Shown in pieces: positions 37,165 through 45,658 of a stretch of 64,000 bases of DNA (within the stretch, counting starts at the first letter, position 1; each line of letters begins with the position of its first letter). The position numbers were made by a program, and so were the translations under genes. The DNA is from Microbacterium sp. 11MF (lineage in GTDB: Bacteria; Actinomycetota; Actinomycetes; Actinomycetales; Microbacteriaceae): contig NZ_KB911459.1 of assembly GCF_000383475.1 (NCBI RefSeq), forward strand, positions 1,316,467 through 1,380,466. Direction: 5' to 3'. The notes under the pieces were generated by a model that saw nothing but the letters and a program-made list of their open reading frames with translations, made no database searches and was not told the origin of the DNA.

Positions 37165-38178
37165 TCAGTCGGCGCGTTCCTCGGCGAGCGCCGCGCGAGC
37201 GGCGTGGAGTTCGTCGGCCGCCGCCTTCACCTGGTCTTCCGCGGTCTGCACCCGTCGCTCGATCAGGGTCCTCGCGCCGTGGACGCGGCGGACGCGATCC
37301 TCGCTCTCGAGCGTGGCCGCCACGATGTAGGACGAGGCGATGAGGATCACCTGGCACGAGAGGTTGATCCACAGGAGCAGGGCGATCAGCGACGCGAACG
37401 ATGCGAGCAGCGGGTTGGACCCGGCACCGCCGACGAAGAGGCTCGACAGCTGCTGCAGCACGGTGAGTCCGACGCCGCCGATGAGCGCCCCGGTCCACAG
37501 TGCCCGTGCCGGAGCGCGGACACCCGAGAGGGTGCGGAACAGCAGGGCGACGACGGCGGTGTCGAGGAGGAACGTGACGAGGATGCCGACCGTGGCGCTC
37601 ACGCCGACCGTGAGCGGGTTCTCGGGCGAGACGCCGACGAAGCCGGCCACGAGGCCGACTCCCGCCGTGCCGAGCACCGTCGCCACCGCCGCAGCCGCCA
37701 GTCCGACGCCGATGACGATGGCGAGGAGCAGGTTCCGCGCGAGGACGATGATGAAGAGCGTGTCGTCGTGCACCTTGTCCGCGACGATCCGCAGGGCCGT
37801 GCGGAGCGATCCGATGGCCCCGATCGCGGCCATGATCAGACCGATGAGGGACAGCACGCCAGCGAGAGAGAAGGCGACCGGCTGGCTAAGGTTCTCGGTG
37901 TCGATGAGGCCGCCCTCGCCGACGAGTCCCGGGATCACGCGGTCGACCGCGTCGAGGAGTCCCTGCCACGCCTGCGGGTTGCCCGACAGCCAGAGCGCGG
38001 CGACCGAGAACCCCAGGAGGACTCCCGCGAACACGCTGAAGAGGGTGCGGTAGGTCACGCTGTCGGCGAGCATCGGCCCCCGCCGCTCGCTGTACCGCAG
38101 GTAGGCACGGACGATCCGCAGGGACAGTGCCCGCGCGATGAGGCGCGGGATCAGCGGGGTCTTCGTACTATCGGCCAT
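37165..38178 (-). CDS. YihY/BrkB-family membrane protein
   Basis: A 337-residue inner-membrane protein with six helices. LADSVTYRTLFSVFAGVLLG, the polar-helix FAGVL and FSLAGVLSLIGLIMAAIGAI segments and the late LLLWINLSCQVILIASSYIV are characteristic of the family formerly annotated as ribonuclease BN. The molecular function is not established. The C-terminus is a charged coiled-coil tail of about 45 residues. It has a leaderless-type promoter that also contains GAGGGG. Confidence 0.88.
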   Translation of the reverse strand: MADSTKTPLIPRLIARALSLRIVRAYLRYSERRGPMLADSVTYRTLFSVFAGVLLGFSVAALWLSGNPQAWQGLLDAVDRVIPGLVGEGGLIDTENLSQPVAFSLAGVLSLIGLIMAAIGAIGSLRTALRIVADKVHDDTLFIIVLARNLLLAIVIGVGLAAAAVATVLGTAGVGLVAGFVGVSPENPLTVGVSATVGILVTFLLDTAVVALLFRTLSGVRAPARALWTGALIGGVGLTVLQQLSSLFVGGAGSNPLLASFASLIALLLWINLSCQVILIASSYIVAATLESEDRVRRVHGARTLIERRVQTAEDQVKAAADELHAARAALAEERAD

Positions 38179-38184
38179 CCCCTC

Positions 38185-38190
38185 ACGCTA
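38185..38190 (-). promoter_or_regulatory. -10 element of the yihY-like gene (leaderless)
   Basis: TAGCGT on the minus strand, exactly six bases before the ATG at 38178. Confidence 0.55.
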
Positions 38191-38255
38191 CCGAGGCACC
38201 CGCGCTGGCCGACCTCCCCTTGCGTACGGGGCAAGGATCTGCCAGCGGCGACGCG

Positions 38256-38768
38256 TCACAGACCGAGGCGGTCGACGAGCGACGCGCCCCACACGATGCC
38301 CGCCCACGCGCCCAGCAGCATCCACGGGCCGAAGGCGACGGCGGTGCGTCGGCCGGCGCGGCGCGTCGCGAGCAGGAGCATGCCGTAGAGCCCGCCGAAG
38401 ACGAAGCCCGCGACGGCGCCGACGGCGAGCGCGGACCAGCCCACCCATCCCAGCGCGATGCCGAGCACCCCGGCGAGCTTGACGTCCCCACCGCCCATGC
38501 CGCCGCCGGCCGCGCGCAGGAGGAGGTAGAACACGAACAGTGCCGCGCCGCCGATCGCCGCGCGCAGGAGTGACGCCCACGGCGCTCCGGCGAGGCACGC
38601 GAGGAGCATCAGGCCGCCGACGATGGGATAACCCGGGACAACCCACGCATTGGGGAGCCGGTGCGTCCTGACGTCGATGACGGTGAGTGCGACGGATGCC
38701 ACGGCCACCCAGAGGTACGCGAGGGTGATCAGGGTGACAGCGAGTGGATCCGTGGTGCCTGCGAACAC
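38256..38768 (-). CDS. Prepilin peptidase (type IV leader peptidase, CpaA-like)
   Basis: A membrane aspartyl protease of 170 residues that trims type IV pilin or Flp-type leader peptides. It has the catalytic core only (about six helices) and lacks the N-terminal methylase half. The first catalytic Asp is in VIDVRTHRLPN and the second in the GxGD-type motif GMGGGDVKLAG. The GTG at 38768 was chosen because it lies just after the DUF1905 stop; a start 26 codons earlier would overlap that gene. No pilin genes are seen nearby. Confidence 0.82.
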   Translation of the reverse strand: MFAGTTDPLAVTLITLAYLWVAVASVALTVIDVRTHRLPNAWVVPGYPIVGGLMLLACLAGAPWASLLRAAIGGAALFVFYLLLRAAGGGMGGGDVKLAGVLGIALGWVGWSALAVGAVAGFVFGGLYGMLLLATRRAGRRTAVAFGPWMLLGAWAGIVWGASLVDRLGL

Positions 38769-38781
38769 GGCGGACGCGCTC

Positions 38782-39078
38782 TCAGCCGTCGAGAACGTCG
38801 AGCCGGACGCGGACGGTGTCGCCGTCGGAGATCCCCTCGCGCTCACGCACCGACCGCTTGAGCGGAAGGACGTAGACCCCGCGGCCGGCGTCCGGGAAGA
38901 TCGACGTCCGCCAGCTCGTCGCGCCGACCGTGGCCCTCACCGGCACGGAACCGAAACCGCGCCCGGGACGCGGGACCTCGCGGATGTCGGCGCTCACCTC
39001 TTCGGGCAACGGCACGAAGTACCAGTCGTCCCTCCGCGATTCCCAGCGGAACAGGACCCCAGCGACATCGACGATCAT
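38782..39078 (-). CDS. DUF1905 domain protein
   Basis: A 98-residue soluble beta-rich protein. FRWESRRDDWYFVPLPEEVS and GFGSVPVRATVGATSWRTS followed by VYVLPLKRSVREREGISDGD are the family pattern. No biochemical role is firmly known. It is read from a leaderless promoter and is followed 13 bases later by the prepilin peptidase gene, probably the same transcript. Confidence 0.82.
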   Translation of the reverse strand: MIVDVAGVLFRWESRRDDWYFVPLPEEVSADIREVPRPGRGFGSVPVRATVGATSWRTSIFPDAGRGVYVLPLKRSVREREGISDGDTVRVRLDVLDG

Positions 39079-39084
39079 GCGCTC

Positions 39085-39090
39085 ACGGTA
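39085..39090 (-). promoter_or_regulatory. -10 element of the DUF1905 gene (leaderless)
   Basis: TACCGT on the minus strand, exactly six bases before the ATG at 39078. Confidence 0.55.
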
Positions 39091-39135
39091 GCGAGTGCAG
39101 CGGGGCGGCGGCGGGCGGCATCCCCACCCCCGGTG

Positions 39136-40122
39136 TCACCACTGCGGGTGGATGTCCGCCCGGAGACGGCGGTCGTAGACGTCGACGACCGCCGCGGCGA
39201 AGGTGTCGAGGACTGCGGGGTCGATGAGTCCCGCCGCGGCGTTGGATGTCGCCTGAGCGGTCGTCCGTGCTCCGGGGATCACGGAGGTGACACCGGTCTG
39301 CGATGAGATCCAGGCGAGGGATGCCGCGGGCAGCGAGACACCGTCGGGCAGGGCCGCGCCGAGTTCTTCGGCCGCGACGAGACCGGTCTCGTAATCGACC
39401 CCCGAGAACGTCTCGCCCCGGTCGAACGCCTCGCCGTTGCGGTTGTACGACCGGTGGTCGTCGCCGGCGAAGGACGTGGACGTCGTGTACCGGCCGCTGA
39501 GGAGGCCGGACGCGAGAGGGACCCGAGCGAACACGGCGACGCCCGCGGCGGCGGCGGCGGGCAGGACCTCGTCGAGCGGCTTGAGGCGGAACGGGTTGAA
39601 GATGATCTGCACGTTCGTCACGCCGGGTCGCGAGATGGCCGAGAGCGCCTGCGCGCAGGTCTCCACCGAGACGCCGTAGGCGGCGATCGCCCCGTCGGCG
39701 ACGAGCGCATCGAGGGCGTCGTACGTCTCATCGGCGTCGATGACCGCAGACGGCGGACAGTGCAGCTGAACGAGATCGAGGGTGTCGACGCGGAGGTTCC
39801 GGCGCGACCGATCGGTCCAGGCGCGGAAGTTCTCGGCCGTGTAGTTGCCGGGCTCCTGCGGCAGTCGGCGCCCCATCTTGGTCGCGACCGTCACGCCGTG
39901 GCCGGGATGCTCCGCCAGGAAGCGCCCGATCATCGTCTCACTCCGCCCGTCGCCGTAGACGTCTGCGGTATCGAAGAGGGTGACCCCGGCCTCGACGGAC
40001 GTCGCGAGCACGCCGAGGGCGTCGGCCTCGGACACATCGCCCCAGTCCGCCCCCAATTGCCAGGTACCGAGGCCGATGGCGGAGACGGAACGACCGGTGG
40101 CGGCGAGGGGACGCTGATGCAT
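39136..40122 (-). CDS. Aldo/keto reductase
   Basis: A cytoplasmic NADPH-dependent oxidoreductase of 328 residues with a TIM-barrel fold. VSAIGLGTWQLGADW, GVTLFDTADVYGDGRSETMI (catalytic Asp and Tyr), VATKMGRR (Lys), DLVQLHCP (His) and SVIPGARTTAQATSN (cofactor) are visible. The substrate is unknown. The ATG at 40122 follows a possible TAGGGT element by seven bases; a GTG three codons earlier is also possible. The LysR gene ends just upstream, its TAG stop lying within that element. Confidence 0.88.
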   Translation of the reverse strand: MHQRPLAATGRSVSAIGLGTWQLGADWGDVSEADALGVLATSVEAGVTLFDTADVYGDGRSETMIGRFLAEHPGHGVTVATKMGRRLPQEPGNYTAENFRAWTDRSRRNLRVDTLDLVQLHCPPSAVIDADETYDALDALVADGAIAAYGVSVETCAQALSAISRPGVTNVQIIFNPFRLKPLDEVLPAAAAAGVAVFARVPLASGLLSGRYTTSTSFAGDDHRSYNRNGEAFDRGETFSGVDYETGLVAAEELGAALPDGVSLPAASLAWISSQTGVTSVIPGARTTAQATSNAAAGLIDPAVLDTFAAAVVDVYDRRLRADIHPQW

Positions 40123-40132
40123 GGGGCTCACC

Positions 40133-41095
40133 CTACTTCGCCCGCGAGGCGGCGCGGGGAGCCGATGTCATCTCGGCGACAGCGGCTTCGAGGTGGCCGA
40201 GCACCGTGGCGACCGCGGGGACCCGTGCGGCGCCGCGCGCCGACACCGCGTGGAGCTCCCGCCGGTCGCCCGAGGCGAGAGGGCGCGTGCGGACGCCGGC
40301 CACGAGCGGGAAGGAGGCCACCGCCAACCGCGGAAGGGTCGCGACGCCGACCTGCTGCGCGACGAGCTGCTCGACGGCCGCGACGTTGTCCGTCTCGAAC
40401 CGGATGCGGGGAAGGAACCCCGCCCGCGCGCACGAGTCGAGCAGATGGCTGCGGCAGCGCGGACAGCCGGCGATCCAGTCGTCGCCCGCGAGCGCTTCGA
40501 GCTCGACGACGTCGTCGGAGGCCTGCCGATGCCCTTCGGGGAGGATCAGCAGCAGGTCCTCTGCGCCGATGCGACGAGCGTCGAGCCCGCGGATGCTGTC
40601 GCCGTGGGCATCCGTACCGTCGCCGGGGTGGCTGAAGGTGAGGGCGATGTCCGCACGATCGGCGCGGACGGCGGCGACCGCTTCGGGGGGCTCGGCCTCG
40701 ACGTAGGTCAGGGAGACACCGGGATCGGTCTCGGCGAGGCGCCGCATGAGGCGGGGAAGGACGGTCGGGGATGCGGAGGGGAAGCCGACCAGGCGCACCG
40801 TCCCGCTCCGTCCACCGCTGAGGTCGGCGAGCTCCCCCGCCACCGCGCCCAGGGCGGTGGTGATCGAGGCGGCGTGCCGGGCGAGGATGCGCCCGGCCTC
40901 GGTCAACCGCATCCGTCTGCCGACCCGCTCCACCACGGGCATGCCGAGGCGGGATTCGAGGCGGCGGATCTGCTGGCTGACGGCGGGTTGGCTGTAGCCG
41001 AGAGCGACGGCGGCCGCGGTCACCGACCCTGCGTCTCCGATGGCTTTCACGATCCGGAGTTCGGCGACGGAGAGGTCGGGAAGAGAGGTGGGCAC
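40133..41095 (-). CDS. LysR-family transcriptional regulator
   Basis: A 320-residue activator-type regulator. The N-terminal winged helix-turn-helix is VAELRIVKAIGDAGSVTAAA followed by LGYSQPAVSQQIRRLESRLG. The effector domain begins near residue 90 (GTVRLVGFPSASPTVLPRLM). The GTG start at 41095 is preceded by a TATATGT stretch that may be the -10. It is divergent from the aminotransferase gene with 80 bases between, the usual arrangement for a LysR target. A TGCAAT direct repeat (41127-41132, 41144-41149) lies in that gap. Confidence 0.9.
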   Translation of the reverse strand: MPTSLPDLSVAELRIVKAIGDAGSVTAAAVALGYSQPAVSQQIRRLESRLGMPVVERVGRRMRLTEAGRILARHAASITTALGAVAGELADLSGGRSGTVRLVGFPSASPTVLPRLMRRLAETDPGVSLTYVEAEPPEAVAAVRADRADIALTFSHPGDGTDAHGDSIRGLDARRIGAEDLLLILPEGHRQASDDVVELEALAGDDWIAGCPRCRSHLLDSCARAGFLPRIRFETDNVAAVEQLVAQQVGVATLPRLAVASFPLVAGVRTRPLASGDRRELHAVSARGAARVPAVATVLGHLEAAVAEMTSAPRAASRAK

Positions 41096-41175
41096 GAAGA
41101 CATATAACGCGACGTCATGTCCACGATGCAATACCTGCCGTGGTGCAATCCTCCGGTGGCCGGGACCATGGATGC

Positions 41176-42216
41176 ATGGCCCTCTCCCCCGCTGCCGTCC
41201 GGGCGTCCTTCCCCGACGCCCGCGGCTACGTTGCGGCGTGCACCTCCGGCATCCCCTCCCTCGCGACGCGGGACGCCGTCCGCGCCGACCTCGACGTCCT
41301 GCCCGACCCGATCCGCTACGCCGCGGTCGCCGAACGGTGCCGTGCCGCCTTCGCTCGTCTGGTGGGCGTCGATCCCGGGGCCGTCGCACTCGGCGCGCAG
41401 ACCTCGGCGATGGTCAGCCTCATCGCGGCAGCCCTGCCCGACGGAGCGGTCGTCGTCTGCCCCGACGGCGAGTTCTCCTCGCTCGTCCTGCCCTTCGTCC
41501 ACGCCGGTCGCGGCATCACCGTGCGCACCGTCCCTCTGACGGCGCTCGCCGAGTCGCTCCGGGACGGCGACGCGCTGGTCGCTTTCTCGATCGTCCAGTC
41601 CGCGACGGGAGCCGTGGCCGACGCCGACGCCATCGTCGCAGCGGCTCGGGACCACGGTATCCGGACGCTCTGCGACGCGACGCAGGCCGTCGGATGGATG
41701 CCGGTGGCCGCCGGCTCGTTCGATGCTCTCGTCTGCCACGCCTACAAGTGGTTGTGCGCCCCTCGCGGCGTGGCCTTCCTCACGCTCGACGAGGACTTCG
41801 CCGCCTCGATCGCACCCCGCCAGGCGGGCTGGTACGCCGGATCGGACCCGTGGGCCTCGTGCTACGGCCCGGATGCGGCACTGGCGGCATCCGCTCGACG
41901 GTTCGACGTGTCACCGGCGTGGCAGGCGTTCGTCGGCGCGGAGCCCGCGCTCGCCCTGTTCGCCGACGCCGACGCCGACGCATTGCGCGATGAGGTGACG
42001 GGGCTGGCGGCCGCGCTCCGGGAGCGTCTCGACCTGCCGACCCCCGATCGCGCGACGCCCATCGTCACCTGGCCGGATGTGGACGGGGACGACGTCGACC
42101 GCCTGCGGGCGGCGGGGATCGTGGCATCCCGCCGCGCCGGCAACGCCCGGGTCGCCCTGCACATCTTCAACGACCTGCGGGATGTCGACGACATCGCCCG
42201 CGCGCTCGGCCGCTGA
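41176..42216 (+). CDS. Class V aminotransferase-like PLP enzyme
   Basis: A 346-residue PLP-dependent enzyme of the cysteine desulfurase/selenocysteine lyase fold. ALGAQTSAMVSLIAAAL, CDATQAVGWMPV (Asp contacts the pyridine ring) and CHAYKWLCAPRGVAF, with the Schiff-base lysine, are seen. It lacks the long Cys-loop expected of IscS/SufS, so a true desulfurase is unlikely. The substrate is unknown. Control by the divergent LysR protein is probable. The ATG at 41176 was chosen to avoid reading into the regulator's promoter. Confidence 0.85.
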   Translation: MALSPAAVRASFPDARGYVAACTSGIPSLATRDAVRADLDVLPDPIRYAAVAERCRAAFARLVGVDPGAVALGAQTSAMVSLIAAALPDGAVVVCPDGEFSSLVLPFVHAGRGITVRTVPLTALAESLRDGDALVAFSIVQSATGAVADADAIVAAARDHGIRTLCDATQAVGWMPVAAGSFDALVCHAYKWLCAPRGVAFLTLDEDFAASIAPRQAGWYAGSDPWASCYGPDAALAASARRFDVSPAWQAFVGAEPALALFADADADALRDEVTGLAAALRERLDLPTPDRATPIVTWPDVDGDDVDRLRAAGIVASRRAGNARVALHIFNDLRDVDDIARALGR

Positions 42217-42222
42217 CCCGGG

Positions 42223-43890
42223 TCACCCCCGATCGGAGCGGAGTTCGATCGCGATCTGCGACGCGTCGATGACGGCGAGCTCGTGCGCGAGGACGTCGGC
42301 GTCGAAGGTCCCGCTGTCGCGCGCATCGAGGAGCACCCGCCGTTGCACCGCCAGCACCTCGAGTCGTCGGGCGCTCTCGATCTCGAAGATCCGGGAGCGG
42401 TCCGCGTCCGCCGGCCGCTCGGCGGCCGGAACGGTCGCTGCGCTGTCGCGGAGGAGGTCGAGGATGTGCCGGCGCTCCTCCCGTTCGCGCTGACGGGTCT
42501 CCTCCTCGGAATCTGCGGCGGTCAGGGCGGTGACCATGGGGGCGACGGTGGAGCCCTGCCCGACGAGGGAGAGGACGGCCACCCCGAAGGCCACGAGGAT
42601 GAGGACCGAGCGCTGCGGTGTGTCCTCGGGCAGCGTCTGCGCGGCGGCGAGAGTGATCGCGCCCCGCATACCCGCCCACACCACGAGCGCGCCCTCCCGC
42701 CATCCGAGGGGAGCCTCCTGGAAGTAGCGGATGTCCGCGAGCCCACGGGTCACGCGCGGGCCGAAGCGGCGGACCGTGTCACGCGAGACCGTTCTGCCCC
42801 GGCGCGCGAAGGCGTCGACGAGCTTCTTCTCGCCCTCTTCGCTCTCGAGCCGCTGGGCGATGGTCTCGAGTCGTGGCTGCAGCCGGCGCACGCGACGCGC
42901 GCTCGCGGACAGGAGCGCCAGGAGCGGTGCGACGTAAGCCGCGCGGACGACGACGGTGAGCAGCCACGCCCCCACCGCGATGAGGAGAGCGGGTGCCACG
43001 CCGGCGTGCACGGCTTGCACGTCCGAGATGATCGTCGTGAGCTGCAGTCCCATGAACAGGAACACGAGGCCTTCGAGGACGAGCTCGATCGTGCGCCAGT
43101 TCTGCGCGTCCGAGAGCCGATTGCGCGCCGAGAACACGCGCGGACCCCCGACACCCGTGATGATGCCCGCGACGACGGCGGCGACGAGCCCCGACGCCCC
43201 GAGGAGCTCGGCGGGGATGGCGGCGAGGAACGGGACGGTGAACGACAGGACGGTGTTGACGGTCGGATCCGTCGCGCGGCGACGGACGGTCAGGTTCAGC
43301 CAGCCGACGAACGCGCCGATGAGTACGGCGACGACGACGGCGTAGGCGAACGTTCCCACCGCTCCCCAGAACGAGAAGGATGCCGCGGCCGCCGCGATGG
43401 CCGTCCGCAGCAGCACGAGCGCCGTGGCGTCGTTGAGCAGGCTCTCGCCCTCGAGGATCGCGACGACGCGTTTGGAGACCGGGGTGCGTTTGATGATCGA
43501 CGTCGCGACCGCGTCGGTCGGGCTGACGATCGCGCCGAGCGCGACGCCCCACGCGAAACCGAGGTCGGGGAGCACGATCATGAAGAACAGTCCGAGGGCG
43601 AGCGCGGTCCCGATGACGAGGAAGACCGACAGCCCGGCGATCGCGCCGAACTCGCGGCGGAAGTGCATCGCCGGCATCGACACCGCCGCCGAGTAGAGCA
43701 AGGGCGGCAGGATGCCGAGGAGGATCCACTCCGGGTCGAGGACGAAGTCGTCGAACACCGGCAGGAAGCTCCCCCCGACCCCGACGGCCACCATGAGGAT
43801 CGGCGCCGCGATCCCCGCCCACCGGCCGACGACCGTGGTGAGGGCGACGACGAGGAGCGCGACCACGAGGCCCAGGAGTGTCTCGATCAC
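42223..43890 (-). CDS. CPA1-family Na+/H+ antiporter
   Basis: A 555-residue membrane antiporter with about 12 helices. The ion-binding helix contains GAIVSPTDAVATSIIKRTPV and the next conserved block is ILEGESLLNDATALVLLRTA, both hallmarks of NhaP/NHE-type proteins. The last ~140 residues are a hydrophilic cytoplasmic domain rich in Arg and Glu, probably regulatory. It exchanges protons for Na+ or K+ to hold pH. It is convergent with the aminotransferase gene, with six bases between the stops. Confidence 0.92.
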   Translation of the reverse strand: MIETLLGLVVALLVVALTTVVGRWAGIAAPILMVAVGVGGSFLPVFDDFVLDPEWILLGILPPLLYSAAVSMPAMHFRREFGAIAGLSVFLVIGTALALGLFFMIVLPDLGFAWGVALGAIVSPTDAVATSIIKRTPVSKRVVAILEGESLLNDATALVLLRTAIAAAAASFSFWGAVGTFAYAVVVAVLIGAFVGWLNLTVRRRATDPTVNTVLSFTVPFLAAIPAELLGASGLVAAVVAGIITGVGGPRVFSARNRLSDAQNWRTIELVLEGLVFLFMGLQLTTIISDVQAVHAGVAPALLIAVGAWLLTVVVRAAYVAPLLALLSASARRVRRLQPRLETIAQRLESEEGEKKLVDAFARRGRTVSRDTVRRFGPRVTRGLADIRYFQEAPLGWREGALVVWAGMRGAITLAAAQTLPEDTPQRSVLILVAFGVAVLSLVGQGSTVAPMVTALTAADSEEETRQREREERRHILDLLRDSAATVPAAERPADADRSRIFEIESARRLEVLAVQRRVLLDARDSGTFDADVLAHELAVIDASQIAIELRSDRG

Positions 43891-43954
43891 ACCGAAAGCC
43901 TGTCAGAGCATCCCCGTCGATGCGGCCGATTTCGGGCAGTTCGTCACCTGCCGA

Positions 43955-43960
43955 TAGGCT
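43955..43960 (+). promoter_or_regulatory. Candidate -10 element of the gene at 43969
   Basis: TAGGCT eight bases before the GTG at 43969, with no Shine-Dalgarno. Confidence 0.4.
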
Positions 43961-43968
43961 CCCGGATC

Positions 43969-45129
43969 GTGCTTCGCCTGATCTTCTCCGCAGCTGTGGG
44001 CGCTCTCGTCGGCGGTGCCGTCGCCGCGGTGGTCGGTCCTCCCGGAGCCGGCATCTGGGTCCTCGCGGTCGCGCTGCCCATCGGCATCCTCAGCGTCGTC
44101 TTCCTCCGGCTGGGTGCGTCGGGACTCGCCTCGACATCGGTCTCTCAGGAGGATCTGACCCGCGCGCGGGCCGAGGATCGCCTGGGCGTGGCACGCATCG
44201 ACGCCGTCCGTCAGACGGGAACGCAGATCAACGACCAGCCCGTGTGCGAGATCGACGTCACGGTGCAGCCGCGCCGGGGCGCCGCCTACGCCACCACCCT
44301 CCGCAGTGTCGTCCCGCTGATCGAGCTCGGAGCCCTCAGGCCTGACACGACCCGGCCGGTCGCGATCCTGATCGAGGGCGGCCCCGAGTTCGGCTTCGTC
44401 GACGGCCAGGTCTCGCCGCAGGAGATCGACGGTCTCGTGGTCCCACCGCCGGGGTCGGTCCCGACGATCGCCTGGCCGAAGGCGCAGCGCGTGGTGAACG
44501 GCGCGCGGCGCGGCCCGCTCCTCGGCATCGGTCCGCGCGGGAGGGTGCTCCGCGGCATCCTCTTCGTCGTCATCGCGCTCGCCGTGGCGGCCGCCGTCGT
44601 CGCTCCATACGGCCGCGCCGTCGTGATGACCGCGCAGGCGGCGCAGGAGGGGCGCATCGGCGTGGACCTGCGGCGGCCCGACGAACTGGCCGTCGCGGTG
44701 CGGGCCCTCGAGGACGAGATCGGGCACGACCGGGTCAGCACCGTCCTCGTCACGTCTGATTTCATCCGGGTCGAGGCACCCCTCACCCCGGGCAGGACCG
44801 AGACCGATGTGTGGATGTACCGGGGCGGTGTCGTCGATCACGAGGGCCCGGCGCCGTCACAGCCCGACCTCGCGGCGGAGCAGTTCTCCTGGAAGGACAT
44901 CGCCCTCTCGACCGTGTGGGCGCTGATGGAGAAGGCGTCGGCGGAGTCGGGCATCCCCGTCGGCGACGCGAGCGCCGTCGTCTCGCGGGGCACCGACAGC
45001 GACATCGACAGCGAGACCTTCGGAGCGTCCGTCGAGAACCCCGAGATGTTCATCTCGCTCCGGACCGAATACAAGAGCGTCTCGTTCCGGGTGAACGCCG
45101 ACGGATCGGGCGACGTCGTCGCCCAGTGA
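43969..45129 (+). CDS. Membrane protein of unknown function
   Basis: A 386-residue protein that I do not assign to a family. Two N-terminal helices (LIFSAAVGALVGGAVAAVVG and IWVLAVALPIGILSVVFLRL) are followed by a ~110-residue soluble beta-rich domain (INDQPVCEIDVTVQPRRG), a third helix (RGILFVVIALAVAAAVVAPYG) near residue 200, and a ~165-residue C-terminal domain. The C-terminal part looks extracytoplasmic and acidic, with many Asp/Glu. The soluble segments recall shielding domains of actinobacterial envelope proteins, but no catalytic motif is visible. Confidence 0.75.
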   Translation: MLRLIFSAAVGALVGGAVAAVVGPPGAGIWVLAVALPIGILSVVFLRLGASGLASTSVSQEDLTRARAEDRLGVARIDAVRQTGTQINDQPVCEIDVTVQPRRGAAYATTLRSVVPLIELGALRPDTTRPVAILIEGGPEFGFVDGQVSPQEIDGLVVPPPGSVPTIAWPKAQRVVNGARRGPLLGIGPRGRVLRGILFVVIALAVAAAVVAPYGRAVVMTAQAAQEGRIGVDLRRPDELAVAVRALEDEIGHDRVSTVLVTSDFIRVEAPLTPGRTETDVWMYRGGVVDHEGPAPSQPDLAAEQFSWKDIALSTVWALMEKASAESGIPVGDASAVVSRGTDSDIDSETFGASVENPEMFISLRTEYKSVSFRVNADGSGDVVAQ

Positions 45130-45135
45130 CGCGCG

Positions 45136-45549
45136 TCAGGCCGCGGCGAGCTCCGTCGTCGCGCGGAGCGACCGCATCGCGTCCGCGCTGGGGAGATCGA
45201 CGCGCAGACGAGTGGTCCCGGGACGGGGACCGGCCCCGTTGACGATCGCCGCGCCGCCCAGACCCGCCAACGGGGCGGCGAGCGCGGCCGAGGCTGCCGC
45301 CGGCAGGTAGCCGACGACGCGTCCGTTCGAGTGGACGGAGATGTCCGCGGCGCGACGGGTGCGCCCGCGCCCCATCCGCAGCACGTACAGCCGATCGTCC
45401 CGGGTGCGGCGTTCGGGGTCGTCGACGAGGTAGTAGGTCCGTTCGACGTCCACACGCGACGTCGGGAGGTCACGGAGGTCCGGGAGATCGTCGTGCGATC
45501 GCGTCCGGCCGACGAGAGCGTGACAGAGATGTTCGAGCCAGGTGGGCAC
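45136..45549 (-). CDS. Uncharacterised small protein, possibly HIRAN-like
   Basis: A 137-residue soluble protein. The central part ADISVHSNGRVVGYLPAAAS and the tail TTRLRVDLPSADAMRSL form an alternating beta pattern that recalls HIRAN-type domains, though this is weak. The N-terminal PTWLEHLCHALVG is a short amphipathic helix. The GTG at 45549 was chosen because AGGAAGGGGG lies immediately upstream. It is convergent with the gene ending at 45129, with six bases between. Confidence 0.55.
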   Translation of the reverse strand: MPTWLEHLCHALVGRTRSHDDLPDLRDLPTSRVDVERTYYLVDDPERRTRDDRLYVLRMGRGRTRRAADISVHSNGRVVGYLPAAASAALAAPLAGLGGAAIVNGAGPRPGTTRLRVDLPSADAMRSLRATTELAAA

Positions 45550-45646
45550 GAGGCCCCCTTCCTGCACGCGGCATGAAACTCATGCCGCTGCATCGAGCCT
45601 CCCACAGTGCGCCTGGCAATCCCCCGGTCTCGGAATGCTCGCGCGC

Positions 45647-45652
45647 TACGGT
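45647..45652 (+). promoter_or_regulatory. -10 element of the quinone oxidoreductase gene (leaderless)
   Basis: TACGGT exactly six bases before the ATG at 45659. Confidence 0.5.
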
Positions 45653-45658
45653 CGGTTC

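Noticed and set aside
42283-43968. N-terminal extension of the gene at 43969 through the antiporter gene
   Set aside because: The extension is antisense to the antiporter. The membrane helices and the -10 element place the start at 43969.
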